From Symsagittifera roscoffensis (lineage: Eukaryota > Xenacoelomorpha > Acoela > Convolutidae), in the NCBI RefSeq assembly GCF_963678635.1, contig NC_087062.1, positions 78,927,200-78,991,199 of the forward strand: 64,000 bases of DNA, read 5' to 3'. Made by a program: the position numbers and the translations under genes. The notes under the pieces were generated by a model. The model had not been told where the DNA came from. It was given only the letters and a program-made list of their open reading frames with translations, and did no database searches. Shown here in pieces: positions 1 through 11,040 of this stretch (within the stretch, counting starts at the first letter, position 1; every line of letters begins with the position of its first letter).

Positions 1-744
1 TTTTTCAAATTTAAAAATTTGGGATCCAGCAGCAGTAAAAAAAAGGAAAAGATACTAAATGGGATTATAAAGGTTAATTATTGTAGAGTACAAAAGCTGC
101 CTATACCTCATCACAATGCAAAAAATTGACACCCCAGACTCGTATAGGTTGAAGTCAGAATAAGGTACACAAAAGCCAGCTTATTTGATTCAATTTACCA
201 GAGCTGGAAGAAGATTACCCAGAATGTCGAAAGCAAAGAGACAATGCGTTTATCGCTGACTAGTAAGTCATGTCCGGTAAACAGAGTTTTTGCTGTTCGT
301 GGTGTAGAAAAAAGGAACAGAATATTAGCAGTTCGTGTAATAAAAAGGAAAACTAACAATGCTGCAAATTGTCAAAAACTAACTGCCTCGGATCAAAACG
401 TCTTTCACACTTCAATGAAAGACTGGGCTTTCAACAATGTTGAATCTTGCACTGAACTTGAATACAGCGTCTTCTTTGCTAGAAGAGTTGACCCAGTTCA
501 GTTCAACGAATTCGAACTGGAAAAAAACAGTGTCTCGAAATCTCAAAAACCAAGGCTGTCCAACTTTGTTCAAAAGTAAAAAAAAAAGTTGCAATCGTTG
601 ATACGTTTTTTTTTTCGTATTGTTTTTGGAAAACATTTTGTTGATTTGCTCATGCAGTACAAGTTGAGCCTAGTTTTCAGGGACGTTTAGGCCTATAGTT
701 TAATTTCGCAGAAATATCATCCAAACCTAGGTAAGATGTGCCTG
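1..744. other. AT-rich DNA without a supportable gene
   Basis: A 111-codon open frame lies at 244-579 on the plus strand. It matches no family I recognise and has neither a clear start context nor flanking splice sites. It lies just upstream of a decayed DNA polymerase fragment in the same orientation, so it could be a further remnant of that element, but nothing in it proves this. The rest is A/T-rich. Confidence 0.4.
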
Positions 745-1560
745 CAAAAATCAACAACTGTTTGACCATTTTGCTAAAATGACAATTATTTGTGTGAAAA
801 TACGGGATGACATGACCGTTGGACCTTTGGTTGTTCCAGATGAAATAAAATCAAAATTTGCAACATTTCATCCAATCTTCAAGTAAGTGTACTTGGATAA
901 ACTATATCGGAGAGTACAAGAAAAGTTTGCAATCGAGAACTAAATGATCAAAAACTTCACTGAGAAAGTTAAATTGTAGCTTCAAGCTAAAAAATTGATC
1001 TGTTTTATCTTATTTCTCAAATTTGTTATCAAACTTGGCTGGCAGTTCACAAAAATTTAACATTTTGAACAAGATGATCCGCGAAATTACATTAACAATT
1101 TATTCTAGCCAGTTGCTGATCCTAGAAAACAAGGAGATTAAAACCATCTATCAAGTGTTGTAGCAGAAAAGCAGCAATGAAAATTTTAGACAATTCTTTA
1201 TGGATATCAGATAATTGATAGATCCAGGCATACAACGGATTAGTTCAATGATGAAAAAACTCACTAAGAATTCAAAGAAATTTTTTTTGAAAAAAATGAT
1301 TAAGGTCGAGATTGACTTGTACGAGGTTGATATGCTGAAGTCTACAATTCAGCACAATGAACCCATAATTCTTGGAATTTTCATAGTGCAGCATGCAAAT
1401 TTAAAAAATTTGGTTTGTCACAACTTCGCGGACAATTTCTGTTAAGTAAAAAAATTGAAGTTTTGGAGAAAAACGCGTACTCATTTTATTTAGTTCTTGC
1501 TGATGAAAACTAATATGACTGTATACAAGTAGAGAAAAAAGCCATCGGGAAAAACTGAAA
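745..1560 (+). pseudogene. Decayed type-B DNA polymerase fragment (protein-primed, Polinton-like family)
   Basis: Several blocks on the plus strand resemble the C-terminal half of the organellar/viral-type family B DNA polymerases found in animal mobile elements. A block near 785-890 contains PDEIKSKF followed by HPIFK, like the 'VPxxLxxxFxxxxPIFKN' stretch of these enzymes. A block near 1110-1180 contains KTIYQV, like their 'VTKIYQV'. A block at 1300-1440 contains DLYEVDMLKSTIQHNEPI and then a run ending in NFADNF, matching the family pattern 'YEVxMxKxxIxHxxPIxxGxFVxQxAKLRMLxFYYDF'. Expected next is the catalytic DTDS motif; at about 1495-1515 there is only a damaged ADEN with a stop after it. 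In-frame stops (for example TAG near 1161, TAA near 1212 and 1443) and a frame change show that it is dead. Recognition is from remembered family patterns, not a search. It is probably a remnant of a Polinton/Maverick or related DNA element. Confidence 0.5.
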
Positions 1561-2289
1561 GTAAATCTTTGCATAGACTCTTTCAAAGCAGTGCATAAAA
1601 TTATTCTTCCTCAAACGTGTAGCAACATCCGAAACATGCTTGATAAACGGGAGCCTGGATTTTTTGAAGAGAAAATTATGTCCAGAGATTGCTACTCATG
1701 AGCTGACAAAGAAAAAATTTATTGTTTTTACTCAATGAGACAAGTTGAAGATGACTGAAGTCAAACAAAGCCATTGAATGTATGAGAACTGATGCAACAT
1801 AGGCCTCAATTGTAAGATTTCCGAGCAAGGAAATGAAACTGCTTGAAATGTCATTAATCAATTGACGTAGTTTTTTTTGAGGGGCTTACGTGTGAAAAAA
1901 AAACTTAATCACTTAAAAATTCTTGAAATTCAAGCAGCTCTAACCTAGTGTACTGTTTCAAATTCAAAAATTTCTAAATGTAAAAATTTTCAAAGTTCGA
2001 AAACTTCTTAAAAATCTATTGTTTTTTGGCTTCTTCATTACTACTGAAAATTTTTGAAGTTTTTTGTTCATTTGGTAAGTGTTTTTAAAAAATATTGAGA
2101 AAAAAAATTAAATTGTTTTTTTTTAGATTGGAGCTTATTGCTCATTATTTGCTCGTCGTTCAGGTTTTAAAGCAAGTCAGAGCTATTTTTGTGAGCAAAT
2201 TTGTGTTTCAAGCAAAAATTTGTTGATTGAGTTACAAAGTTTAAAGGCCTAATAAACAGGGACTGTTCCACCTCTGATAAATTTCTTGT
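1561..2289. other. AT-rich intergenic stretch
   Basis: No frame gives a convincing protein. The first 100 bases could still belong to the decayed polymerase upstream. The remainder is A/T-rich with homopolymer runs. Confidence 0.4.
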
Positions 2290-3030
2290 TCAAAACCAGC
2301 TTCGAATTGCGTGGGCGGGACGAAATGATTTGTGATAAAAAGTCAAGGCCGGTTCCAATTTTCAAGGTTTCAACTTTATGCGAGAACATATGTAGGGTAT
2401 TTCATTGCTGCATTATTTCACCGTAAGTAAAAATTGTCACCTTAAATGAAATTTAAAACACAAATTTAGAGCTCCAAAGTTTTCGGGGGACCAAAAGGTA
2501 AGTTTTTTTGAAAAATTCTGAAGGGCAAGCTCAATTTCGAAGCTTCAAGTATTATTAAGAAGGGTTATAAATCAAGGCTGCATTTTATCATCATTACCAG
2601 AAAAAAAATTGCCTCCGATAGATATCCAATTAAAAAAAACCTAGAGCTCCAAGTTTCGCGAGGGAGGTATACGTAATTTTTTTTGATGAATATCTGAAGG
2701 GCGGCCCTAACTTTACAAGCCTGCTTTTTACGAGAAGTTTTGTGTCGCAGCTTATTACTGCATGGTTCATTGTTACCAGTAGGGCCATTTTTCGCAATGA
2801 CACGGAGAGAGGGATTGTCGATATTATTTGAAGAGCAGTTCGAATTTTCAAAAGTTCACTTATTTTGATAAGTTTTATGGCTAGATTATGACTGCATTAT
2901 TTCATCGTGGCCAGAAATTATCCAAAGCAATATGCAGAGAAGGAGTGCGCACTCGTTTCAATTTATCATCAGGACTTCTCTGGCTTTTATTTGCAATTGA
3001 TAGTTCAAATGTGTAGACGACTGTGTTTTT
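2290..3030. repeat. Degenerate satellite array, about 175-bp units
   Basis: Units here share ordered landmarks: 'attgctgcattatttcac' with a following 'accagaaaa'-type motif, 'tctagagctccaagtttt', a G-rich 'gggga...ggta' stretch, 'tttttgataaa', then 'ctgaagggcagcccta'. The same landmarks occur in the same order at 14614-15480. The last unit ends in a distinct segment (about 2935-3030: GAGAAGGAGTGCGCA, then ttcaaatgtgtag). That segment recurs at about 15370-15480. Copies are strongly diverged from each other, so this is an old array. Confidence 0.65.
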
Positions 3031-4039
3031 GAATTATTATCTTTTTTTTGCAGATTTATCACTTTTCATACAGCAAGAGCCTTGATGTCTTGATCTTAAA
3101 CATAAAAATTATTCTTAGCTGTGATGATTATTTGCAAAGTGGTGGGTTTTAAATTGCCAATAAGGATGATTATTGCTTGCCATTTACAAACATTGGTTTA
3201 ACGAGGAAATGATTGTCAAAATCACACCAAATGGACTTTGCGCAAATTAAATAACCCGAAAAAATCTTATTAGATATTGAACTCTTCATGATAATGTACT
3301 TGACTTTGCTTGTGTGTGTGTGTGTGTGGGGGGGGGGGGTGGTCGGGGAATTGACAAGTACGAACAATTTTTCAAATCGAAGTTTCAAGTTTTTGATTTT
3401 ATTATTTTATAATCAGAAAACTTTTTGGATACTTTAAAGGGCAGTCATAACAATTATTGATTTTTAAGTTCTACTTATTGTTGCTTTCTAATGGATGTCT
3501 TTTTCACCAAATGTTAACCAATTTCACTTCTGTGCATTCCTCGTAAGAATCACAAGTCTACTAAATAGACTTTCATGAAGTTCATGCGCATTGCACTTGA
3601 AAGTAAGGCTTAGAATTGTGAAATAAAAGATAAATTGCCCATGAACGAAATGAGTTTTTTGTTGTAGTTTTTTTTTTGGTAAAACAAGTGATCTATATCT
3701 GGATGTCTTTCATTTTCATTTTAAGTGCAAATCAAGTTCATTCGCAAAAAAGCAGGCAAATTAAGCTCTCCAGTTTTCAAAGTGGCAGCTGTGAAAAAAA
3801 GTTCCAAAATTAGTGTTTAATTGTTAGACCTCTGGGCGGATTAAAATTACTTATTGACCCATTTTTATCAGAGGGGGCTACTTTTAATTAAAAGTGTAGA
3901 CATAAATCATTCTTGAATTTCAAACAGCTTTAACGTAATCTAGTTTTTCGAAATTCGAAAATAAAAAATTTTTTATACATTAATTTTTTTTTATTATTTC
4001 CGCAAGACCACTCTGACACTTTTTGAAATTTTTGTTGGC
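3031..4039. other. AT-rich intergenic stretch with a GT/G microsatellite
   Basis: No gene can be supported. A simple run of TG dinucleotides passes directly into a poly-G run at about 3310-3342. The rest is A/T-rich. Confidence 0.5.
3310..3342. repeat. (TG)n(G)n microsatellite
   Basis: About eight TG dinucleotides are followed by roughly a dozen G residues. Ordinary simple repeat. Confidence 0.9.
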
Positions 4040-4041
4040 TA

Positions 4042-4580
4042 GAGTGCTGATTTAAATTAACCGGACAAACGAGCTAAATTTGAAATTTAAGACGCGTTTT
4101 TCTCAAATTGGGTTGAGTTTAGGTGAAAACTCATGGAGACAAATTTTGCTTCATATTCTCCAAAAAAAATTGCAAACCATTTTTAAAATATTTTTAAATA
4201 AAAAGTTGGCATTTTGTATAGTAAAAACGACCTTTTTTGTCTATCAAACAAAAATAAAGTAACTTATACAATGTTTTGGAGAATATACCCTTGTTAAAGT
4301 TTGTTGGGCTACGTAGGAGGCTCACTTTGATTTAATTGTCTGATGGACTGGGTATTTTTAGCGTAGCTTTTGATTAACTAAGAAAAGCCAAATAACCCAT
4401 TTTTGTGGTAAAATTTTGGGCTAGAATTTCGCAAAACAAATTACACCATATTAATTTTGCCAAAATTATAAGCAAGTTTTGTCTTCATGAGTTTTCACCT
4501 AAACTCAACCCAATTTGATAAAAACGCGTTTTAAATTTCAAGTTTAACCCGTTTTGTCCGGTTAATTTAAATCAGCACTG
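4042..4580. mobile_element. 539-bp MITE with ~105-bp terminal inverted repeats, TA target site
   Basis: The left end (GAGTGCTGATTTAAATTAAC...) is the reverse complement of the right end (...TTAATTTAAATCAGCACTG). The match continues inward for about 105 bases on each side, including the paired blocks 'aaactcatggagac' and 'tcatgagttttcacc'. The dinucleotide TA lies directly outside both ends (4040-4041 and 4581-4582). Terminal repeats beginning CAGTG with a TA duplication are typical of the Tc1/mariner superfamily. There is no transposase frame inside, only A/T-rich filler, so this is a non-autonomous element. Confidence 0.8.
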
Positions 4581-4689
4581 TATTTTTTCAAAATAATTTT
4601 TTTTTCAAAAAGATTCAGAACAAATGAAAGATGTTGCTTTTCTTTGTTCGTGATTGCTCATGATTTGCATTTAGTTCAGTTTTGGAAAA

Positions 4690-4865
4690 AAATCAGAAGC
4701 GCTTTTGTAGATTAAGGATCGCTTCAAGAAACTTTTTGATAATCGACTAACAGGTTTTGAAGGCTTTTTGTACCGGACTTATTACGTGTCAGATAGAAAT
4801 TGCAATTAATCTGCGGTCCAAAATAGCGCGCGGGACGGGAGAAAAGAATTTTTTGATAAGAATCT
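4690..4865. repeat. Partial satellite unit, left flank of the LTR element
   Basis: The sequence up to 4865 ends in 'gggacggg...ttttttgataagaatct', the middle of a satellite unit. The right flank of the LTR element (from 14609) resumes with 'aatctcatggcagtcctaat'. Reading across the insertion gives the order seen in intact units, such as the one at about 14755-14800. This is therefore one satellite unit split by the insertion. Confidence 0.75.
4861..4865. repeat. Target-site duplication, left copy (AATCT)
   Basis: AATCT directly precedes the 5' LTR and is repeated directly after the 3' LTR at 14609-14613. A 5-bp duplication fits a Ty3/gypsy-type integrase. Confidence 0.8.
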
Positions 4866-6018
4866 TGTAATATTGAAAATACTACACAGACAAAAGACCA
4901 TTGTCTTAATTGTTTATTTAACGACCGAATTCTAAATTGGAGTGTGCCATTTAAATTAAAGCCTCTTTTCACTAAATCAGATATTGACTCATTTACTCTT
5001 ATTAGGACTATAAAATCTTGTTTTGAAAATCCACTCCTTTTAAAATACTTGTCCAATTTTTTCTCATTTTTTCATGCTCACTATTTTAAAAGGGCGGCGA
5101 TTATTAACATGTCCCTTTTAACTTTAACTTGAAACAAAATGGATAAAAATTTAGCAGTCTTGCCGGCTGCACTGAAATTCTCCTTGCTTTGATTAAGCAG
5201 AGATGCACCTGCAATATGATGCATCAAAGAGAGTAATTTGAATTTTTAATCAGACAAACTGAAGGCTGCGGTTTTTATCAAAAGGGACTAATAAGTTAAA
5301 GATATTCGATTTGAAAAAATCAAATAAAAACTAGTTGAAAATTCCCTTATAAGAAAGGGAGAACAAAGGAGCAGGTGAAACTTGAATAATTAAAGATTGA
5401 ATCAGCCGCCGGTTTATGCTTACGAGCAAAATGACTGGACTGAAATCCTCAGTGTTTCATTTTGCTCAGTAAGCAGCAAGTTAGATCTCTTGAGTCAGAC
5501 CTTTTCAAAATAAATAATTTTTCTTTTCTGCTTTTACAATAAAAATAAACTAGCCTTTTTTCACAAATAAAAAAGAGAATAAATTATCATTTAAAGTTCG
5601 ATAAAAATATAAATCGAGATACTCGAGAGACCCACGCCTGAGGAAGTCTGGACTACAAGTACCCAAAGGACTACGGCAAAGACGATACTGACGCCCAAAT
5701 CAGAAGTGCCGAAGTAGACACAATCAAGGGCGACCCATACATACTAATCAGCCATCGACCTTGCTAAGAAGAAAAAATATTGATGAACAAAATAAGATTA
5801 GCTCAACCTCCCCTCATAGGCATATTTCTCCAAGCTGTTCGATTCGTTTATACAATCTAATAACCCAGTGCTTTGTATTTAACCAACTAATTAATTGATA
5901 CCTTTTATAACTATTGCTTCTACTCTAACTTTTGTCAAGACAACTTGACGATCTAAGGTTAGACTTATAACTTAGGATAAAATTACTAAGCATTCAACCA
6001 GCAATGAGCGCTTAGTAA
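4866..6018 (+). repeat. 5' long terminal repeat
   Basis: It begins TGTAATATT and shortly afterwards has AATACTACA, the inverted copy of the TGTAGTATT that opens the 3' LTR. It aligns end to end with 13457-14608, with only scattered substitutions. A GC-richer block lies at 5616-5765. The end was set at '...cttagtaa' because the next bases of the 3' copy complete the AATCT duplication; this leaves a non-canonical AA rather than CA end. Confidence 0.85.
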
Positions 6019-6021
6019 AAC

Positions 6022-6039
6022 TGGTGCGACCGCAGCAGA
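6022..6039 (+). promoter_or_regulatory. Candidate primer-binding site
   Basis: TGGTGCGACCGC begins three bases after the 5' LTR. A TGG at this place is the usual complement of a tRNA CCA end. I cannot assign the tRNA from memory. Confidence 0.45.
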
Positions 6040-8337
6040 GAACTACTCCTTAAGAAATTCCTTTTCCAACAAACTCGAAACAGCTTTTAAAATTCAAAAA
6101 ATATATATTATTATTAGGATCTGTGAGTATTTGTCAGATTAGTTTCCAACCTCAAAAAGCCAGAGACAATGGGTATCTTTCGATAGAAACACAATTTCAT
6201 TGTCTTCTACTTGACAGATATTGCTTGTAGGGTTCTTGCGATAAGTATCCCCTGCGCTAGCAGTCGCCCACGATATTCCTCCACCTCGAGGCCTATTAAA
6301 CGGCTTTCTAACTGACATTAGCTGATGAACTTAACTATTATCTATTATTATAATAATATATAAAATTTCTGAAAGAATCGTTCTCTGCCTAAGTCCGCTA
6401 GAAAGATTTAACCTTTTTGTCCAGTAACCCAATAATAACATGCCGAAACTTCAGTTTAAAATTATCATTACTAAAATTAACTAAATCCTGTATTCAACCA
6501 AAGTGCTCAAAAACTTATTAAATATCTTCATTTATTTTTTCGAGGGGTTTAAGTGGTCATATGTGCGATCTAAGAGTACCCTAAATTGTATGATAAATTG
6601 AATTCTTCGTCACATTATCTCAAACCATCCACGCTTGTTGCTATTTATTCTATTCCTTCATCATTTCTCGAGGCTTATCCTCATTTTTTCCTAAACTAAT
6701 TTTAATTCTATCCACCTCAACATAACTTAAAACCTAAATCATCCATCAGTAAAGCTACCAATTACTGAAACTAAGGAAGAAAATAACTAAAACTACGAAG
6801 GAAGGAACGGATTTGGGTGTTTTTTAATAAATCATTAGTTTTTTATGACACAGTTTAAATATACACCTAATAAACAATAAGATTACGCACTAAAACCAAT
6901 CTGAAACGTTAACCACATAACACCAAACACCAAGTTTTAGTTTAAGCACAAAAATATCAGGTTTCACAACAAAAACTAAGTCTAAAACACTGAAACATCC
7001 ACTTTTTATTGATAAACTAGGTTTCATATGATAGCCTAAGCACTAAAAAATTGATTTTTACCAGCCCAAAATTTTGGTTTCAGTCTAAGTTTCAGTTATA
7101 GGGTCAATTGTTTCAGTTAAAATAAGTATAGTTTTTCGGTCAAAATTTTAAGTTTCTGCAAACGGATTTGTGTAAAACAGCAAAAAATGAACGAGTCAAA
7201 TCCAAATTTGGATACCATAAGTCAAAAACCTGGTCTTAAATGGTAAGTTATTGTTAGTTTCAGGTTTCAGAACACAAAAGTTGAGTTTTTGGTCTCAAAA
7301 TTGAGCTCCGAACGCCGAATTTTGATTTTTTAAAGAAAACTAACGGTGTTAAAACCCACCAAACCAATTTTAAAATTTGGTTCCTTAGGCTGAAACGTAC
7401 GTTTCAGAATTGGGGTTTCGGTTTCAGACCCAAAAATCTTACTTCCTAAGAGAAATTGTTGTGAAATATTGAAAGATAATAGGAATCCTTAATGCACTAA
7501 CCAATTTTTAAACTCAAAAAATTCTAGAAGGTGTTAGTTTGAGCCCTCAAACTTATAGTTTCAGAAAACTAAAATTGTCGTTTAAGGCTAAAATTTTCAT
7601 CTTTTTGGCAATTTTATTGCTGGAATAGAATTAAATTAGAGAGACTAACCTAATTTTTCAATCTCAAAACTCTAAAACTAAGTGGTCAAACCATAGTTTC
7701 AGTTCTAGAAATCATAGTTTCAGCCCCAAAAACTTAGGTTTCCGCAAACAAATTTTTGATTTTGAAGTTACAAACCTGTTCCAAATTCTAATTTACACTA
7801 GACCAGCTATCAAAAACCAACTTTTTATTTTCATGCATCGAGTTTGAGAGAGTTTAAGAGTTTTAGGTTTGAGATTCCAAAAACTAAGTTTAAGATATCA
7901 AAAGATTCGGTTTTCTCGAAATTTTTTGCAAGATAAAGCGAAAAACAGATATACTAAAGCTTCTAGAAAAATTTAAGATTAAAAAAAACTCAACTTCAGC
8001 TACCATAGTTCGTGCTTCAGATTATCGTTTCAGTCAAAAACTTTTGTAAAAATTTCAACCAAAAAATTAAATTTTGAGCTAATAATAACTCAAAAATGCA
8101 TATAGTTATATTGTTAACCATACCAAAAGCATCAATAAAACTTCACTTGAAAAAAATTTTAGGTTTCCGTTAAGGTTTCAGCGAATAAAAACTTGAAAAA
8201 TTTTATTTTTCTTTTTTTCTTATTAATAATCTTTGTTAATTTTCAATAATTCCTAGGAGGTTTTCAATACTCTAAAACATACTAATCAAAGGCTACAACT
8301 TAGCTTAAGAAAAATAAAACAAACATCGTAAAAATTA
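6040..8337. other. Leader of the LTR element with GTTTCAG-rich repetitive stretch
   Basis: There is no long open frame. From about 6900 to 8180 the sequence is a loose repetition of GTTTCAG / CTAAGTTT-like words separated by A/T-rich spacers. No unit length is clearly kept. It looks like a decayed short tandem array or a sequence shaped by repeated slippage. Confidence 0.5.
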
Positions 8338-8544
8338 ATGTCAACACATTTGAAAATTGACGTCAGTACAATAAATATAAAACTCAAATTAGGAAATAAA
8401 GTCTCTAACATCATACGGTATATCACTAACACTGAAAAAGATCATATTAGTATACTAGCAAAACACCCTAACAACGATAAACACGAATTATACGTCTTTT
8501 TTCGACGATATATATTCCAGAAATTACCACAATTCAGCAAATAA
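8338..8544 (+). CDS. Small ORF A of the LTR element leader
   Basis: A 68-codon frame beginning with ATG after an A-rich stretch. Residues 10-50 (INIKLKLGN, then IIRYITNTEKD, then HISILAKHP) match those of a second ORF at 8852-9136 in the same order and spacing. Two diverged copies that both stay open suggest a real, duplicated coding unit rather than chance. The product is small and basic, with no family I recognise. It lies upstream of gag inside the element, where it could be a leader peptide or a decayed accessory gene. The C-terminal 15 residues run into the tandem duplication at 8526 and differ from the sister ORF. Confidence 0.4.
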   Translation: MSTHLKIDVSTINIKLKLGNKVSNIIRYITNTEKDHISILAKHPNNDKHELYVFFRRYIFQKLPQFSK

Positions 8545-8635
8545 AAAAACCGAATAATATAATTTATATACCGCAAGAATGACCACAATTCAGCAAATAA
8601 AAATACCGAATAAAATAATTTATATACCGCAAGAA
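8526..8635. repeat. Tandem duplication, period 56 bp, two copies
   Basis: The block starting 'accacaattcagcaaataaa' and ending 'tatataccgcaagaa' occurs at 8526-8581 and again from 8582, with a few substitutions. The first copy includes the last codons of the small ORF before it. Confidence 0.9.
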
Positions 8636-8851
8636 CAATTTATTGCTTCAATCTTGATTGCTTTTTGATATCATCATATACCCAACCACAAAAATACTTG
8701 CATTTTAATCATTTTTTATTAAAAAGACAATTTTTTTCTTCAACAAAAATTAAATGACAACAAGTTCATAAGAAAAATTTAAATATTCCTTATATTGTTG
8801 TTTGTGATCACCTAGATAAATATTTATAACTCAAAAATGATGTAGAATGAT

Positions 8852-9136
8852 ATGACAAACTTTTATAAAGTAAATACAACAGCATTTAATTTAAAACTAA
8901 AATTGAAAAATAAATCCACAAAAATTATTTGGTATATCACCAATATCCAAAAGGATCAAATCACAATTTTGTCCAAACACCCACTCAAAAATATTCACGA
9001 ACTAACTATTCTCTCCCGCAGCAATAACCCAGAGATAAATTCTATCTTAAAAAAGCTTAAACATCCCCATAGCACTATTGATCTATCTAATAAAAATTTG
9101 TTTTCATTGAACCCAGCAAATCTCACAGTAATTTAA
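8852..9136 (+). CDS. Small ORF B of the LTR element leader, paralogue of ORF A
   Basis: A 94-codon frame from ATG to TAA. Its first 55 residues parallel ORF A at 8338-8544 (FNLKLKLKN, IIWYITNIQKD, QITILSKHP, HEL). It then continues with a lysine-rich region and a hydrophobic end (LFSLNPANLTVI). No known domain is recognised. It ends about 90 bases before the gag start. Being longer than ORF A, it may represent the full unit. Confidence 0.45.
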   Translation: MTNFYKVNTTAFNLKLKLKNKSTKIIWYITNIQKDQITILSKHPLKNIHELTILSRSNNPEINSILKKLKHPHSTIDLSNKNLFSLNPANLTVI

Positions 9137-9229
9137 ATACAATTATTTCAGTCCTTACAATTGATCAGTATGCAACACATCCAAACCCTTTATATATTGT
9201 TAACAAGGTATTGAGTGAATTAAACAAAG

Positions 9230-10324
9230 ATGGCAAACGTAGTAGCATACCCAGCTTTAGCTCTCGAAAAGTTTACCGGCTTAGATCCAAATGAAGATGC
9301 AAGAGATTTTCTTGATATAGTAGAGAAAAAGATAGCCTTTTCCCTAGGCACTAGACCAGGAGACGCAGGTGACGAACAGGACGCATATGATAACAGACAA
9401 AGAGCCTTATTTAGTTCAATATTAAGAGGGCCAGCCGCTCAATGGTATCAGGGATTAGCAGCAAATTTACCTGGGAACGAGATAAGAGATCAATTCATAG
9501 ATAGATTGACTGATGATAAGGATAAGTATAGGAGACGAATAGAAGCAGAAAACATAGAAAAACAACCTGATGAATTCATTAAAAGCTATTGACATAGATT
9601 AGGCACGGCAGTAGACCGTGGATGGCCTAATCCAACTTTTAATGATGATCAAAGAACAGCAAAGAAAATGGAATTCTTTGTACGCGGCTTAAGCCCGCCA
9701 GGCTTAAAACAAAAGGCGCATCAATTCCTAATTGAGAACCCACGCGCAATTTGGCAACAATTAAAAGATCATATTGCTACAAAAGACTTAAGTTTTGCAA
9801 TAAGTAATGAGTTTATCGGAACAGCATCCAGTAGCATAGATAATAATTTGGAAATAGAGGGAATAAAGGATCAACTTAAAGAGTTAACAGGACTAATGAA
9901 GGATCATAAAATAAACGCAGCTTATACCCCAAAAGAGCATAAAAACAAACAAAACAACCCAAAGTTTTGCAACTGGTGTTGTAGTTCAAGCCATACGATA
10001 AGACATTGCTTTAATTATAATGATCAACAGGAGCAAAATTATGACTCGCTTCAATTAAGAGAGAATTCAAACAGAAGTTACCATAACTATAGTAAGAGTA
10101 GGCCAAGAGTAGACAACAAATTCAATGAAATAAATCCCCAACAAGAATTCAGGCATTTGTCAAACTTCATTGAAAGTTCTCAATCGCGTGACAGGTCGAA
10201 CAGTAAAAAACACTTCAACGAAAACAACGATTATCATTCACCTTACCAGATCCACAACTTTAGTGATGATGACATTCCGGGAGACTATATCGATAAGGAG
10301 TGTGAACTTGTTAATTTAAACTAG
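9230..10324 (+). pseudogene. gag: gag of the LTR element, interrupted by one in-frame TGA
   Basis: The frame starts at ATG 9230 and runs to TAG at 10322, with a single in-frame TGA at 9590-9592. The first 120 codons (FTGLDPNEDARDF; then RALFSSILRGPAAQWYQGL) resemble the capsid region of Ty3/gypsy Gag, including the W-Y motif after a GPAA turn. After the TGA the same frame carries on with a VDRGWP-containing segment and a conserved-looking MEFFVRGLSPPGLK. Codons near 9970-10010 encode a CX2CX4HX4C zinc knuckle (CNWC ... H ... C). The tail is Asn/Ser/Arg-rich. Gag packages the RNA in cytoplasmic particles. Because coding character continues unchanged past the TGA, it is a recent nonsense change or a leaky stop. 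Confidence 0.75.
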
Positions 10325-10359
10325 ATCAGTCTCCGTCTGAACCAAAAATACAATTATAT

Positions 10360-11040
10360 ATTAACTTATACCAACATCCCGTCGGAGACAAAAATAAAAA
10401 TAACGGCCTGGAAACCCAATTTCTACTATACACTGGAGCCACATGTTCGCTTATTAATTTTGACAGTTATGAACAATTTTGTAAAATACAGCCTCTACAG
10501 CTGATTAATCTAGATCAAACACAGTTGCTGTTAATGATGAAAAACTTTAACTTATAGGTTATACTAATTTTGACTCAACTTTTGGTACAAACACTGATAA
10601 TCCGGTAAAAATCAAAGCATGGCTTTCAACCGAGAACGGATGCGATCTAAATATATTAGGAATGGATTTCATTTCTCACAACATTAAATCAAAAGATTTT
10701 CCAAATTTAAACTTAGAATTTAAAAAAATACCCAGATACAACAGTTCCTATCAGTATTATAAGAAGCAAAAATTATCCATATCTAAGCTTTTATCAAAAT
10801 GTACTTCTTGATAAAAATATAACTATAGCACCAAAATCATCCCGCGTAATTTCAATTTCTCCAGCAGGCATAGTTTGCAAAGTAGGAACATCGCTTAGAA
10901 TTGATAAGTCCTTAGAACAAAAAGGCATTAATGCAAAAAGCACTTATTGTAGGAATGAAATTAAGTCAATGCCTATCGTACTAAAAAATTCCAGAGAATC
11001 AAAAATAGATATAAACAAAGGTGTAATAGGCCAAAGGTGA
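10360..11040 (+). pseudogene. pro: Broken aspartic protease and start of pol
   Basis: Following gag, in the frame one base back, the segment near 10411-10460 encodes LLYTGATCSLI, the retropepsin active-site motif with the catalytic Asp replaced by Tyr. After a stop near 10553 and a frame change, NILGMDF at about 10650 matches the conserved ILG(R/M)DF end of the protease. A further segment (10801-11037) resembles the linker between protease and reverse transcriptase and ends with TGA at 11038. No reverse transcriptase follows. With the catalytic Asp lost and frames broken, this enzyme is dead. The end at this precise module border suggests that RT, RNase H and integrase were removed in one deletion. 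Confidence 0.65.

Noticed and set aside
244-579. 111-codon ORF as a gene
   Set aside because: No recognisable motif and no supporting context. It could be a remnant of the polymerase element, but this cannot be shown.
9590-9592. TGA as a genome-wide sense codon (recoding)
   Set aside because: The 2130-codon LRP frame and other long ORFs contain no internal TGA and use TGG for Trp, so TGA is a stop in the host. The retroelement TGAs need a local explanation.
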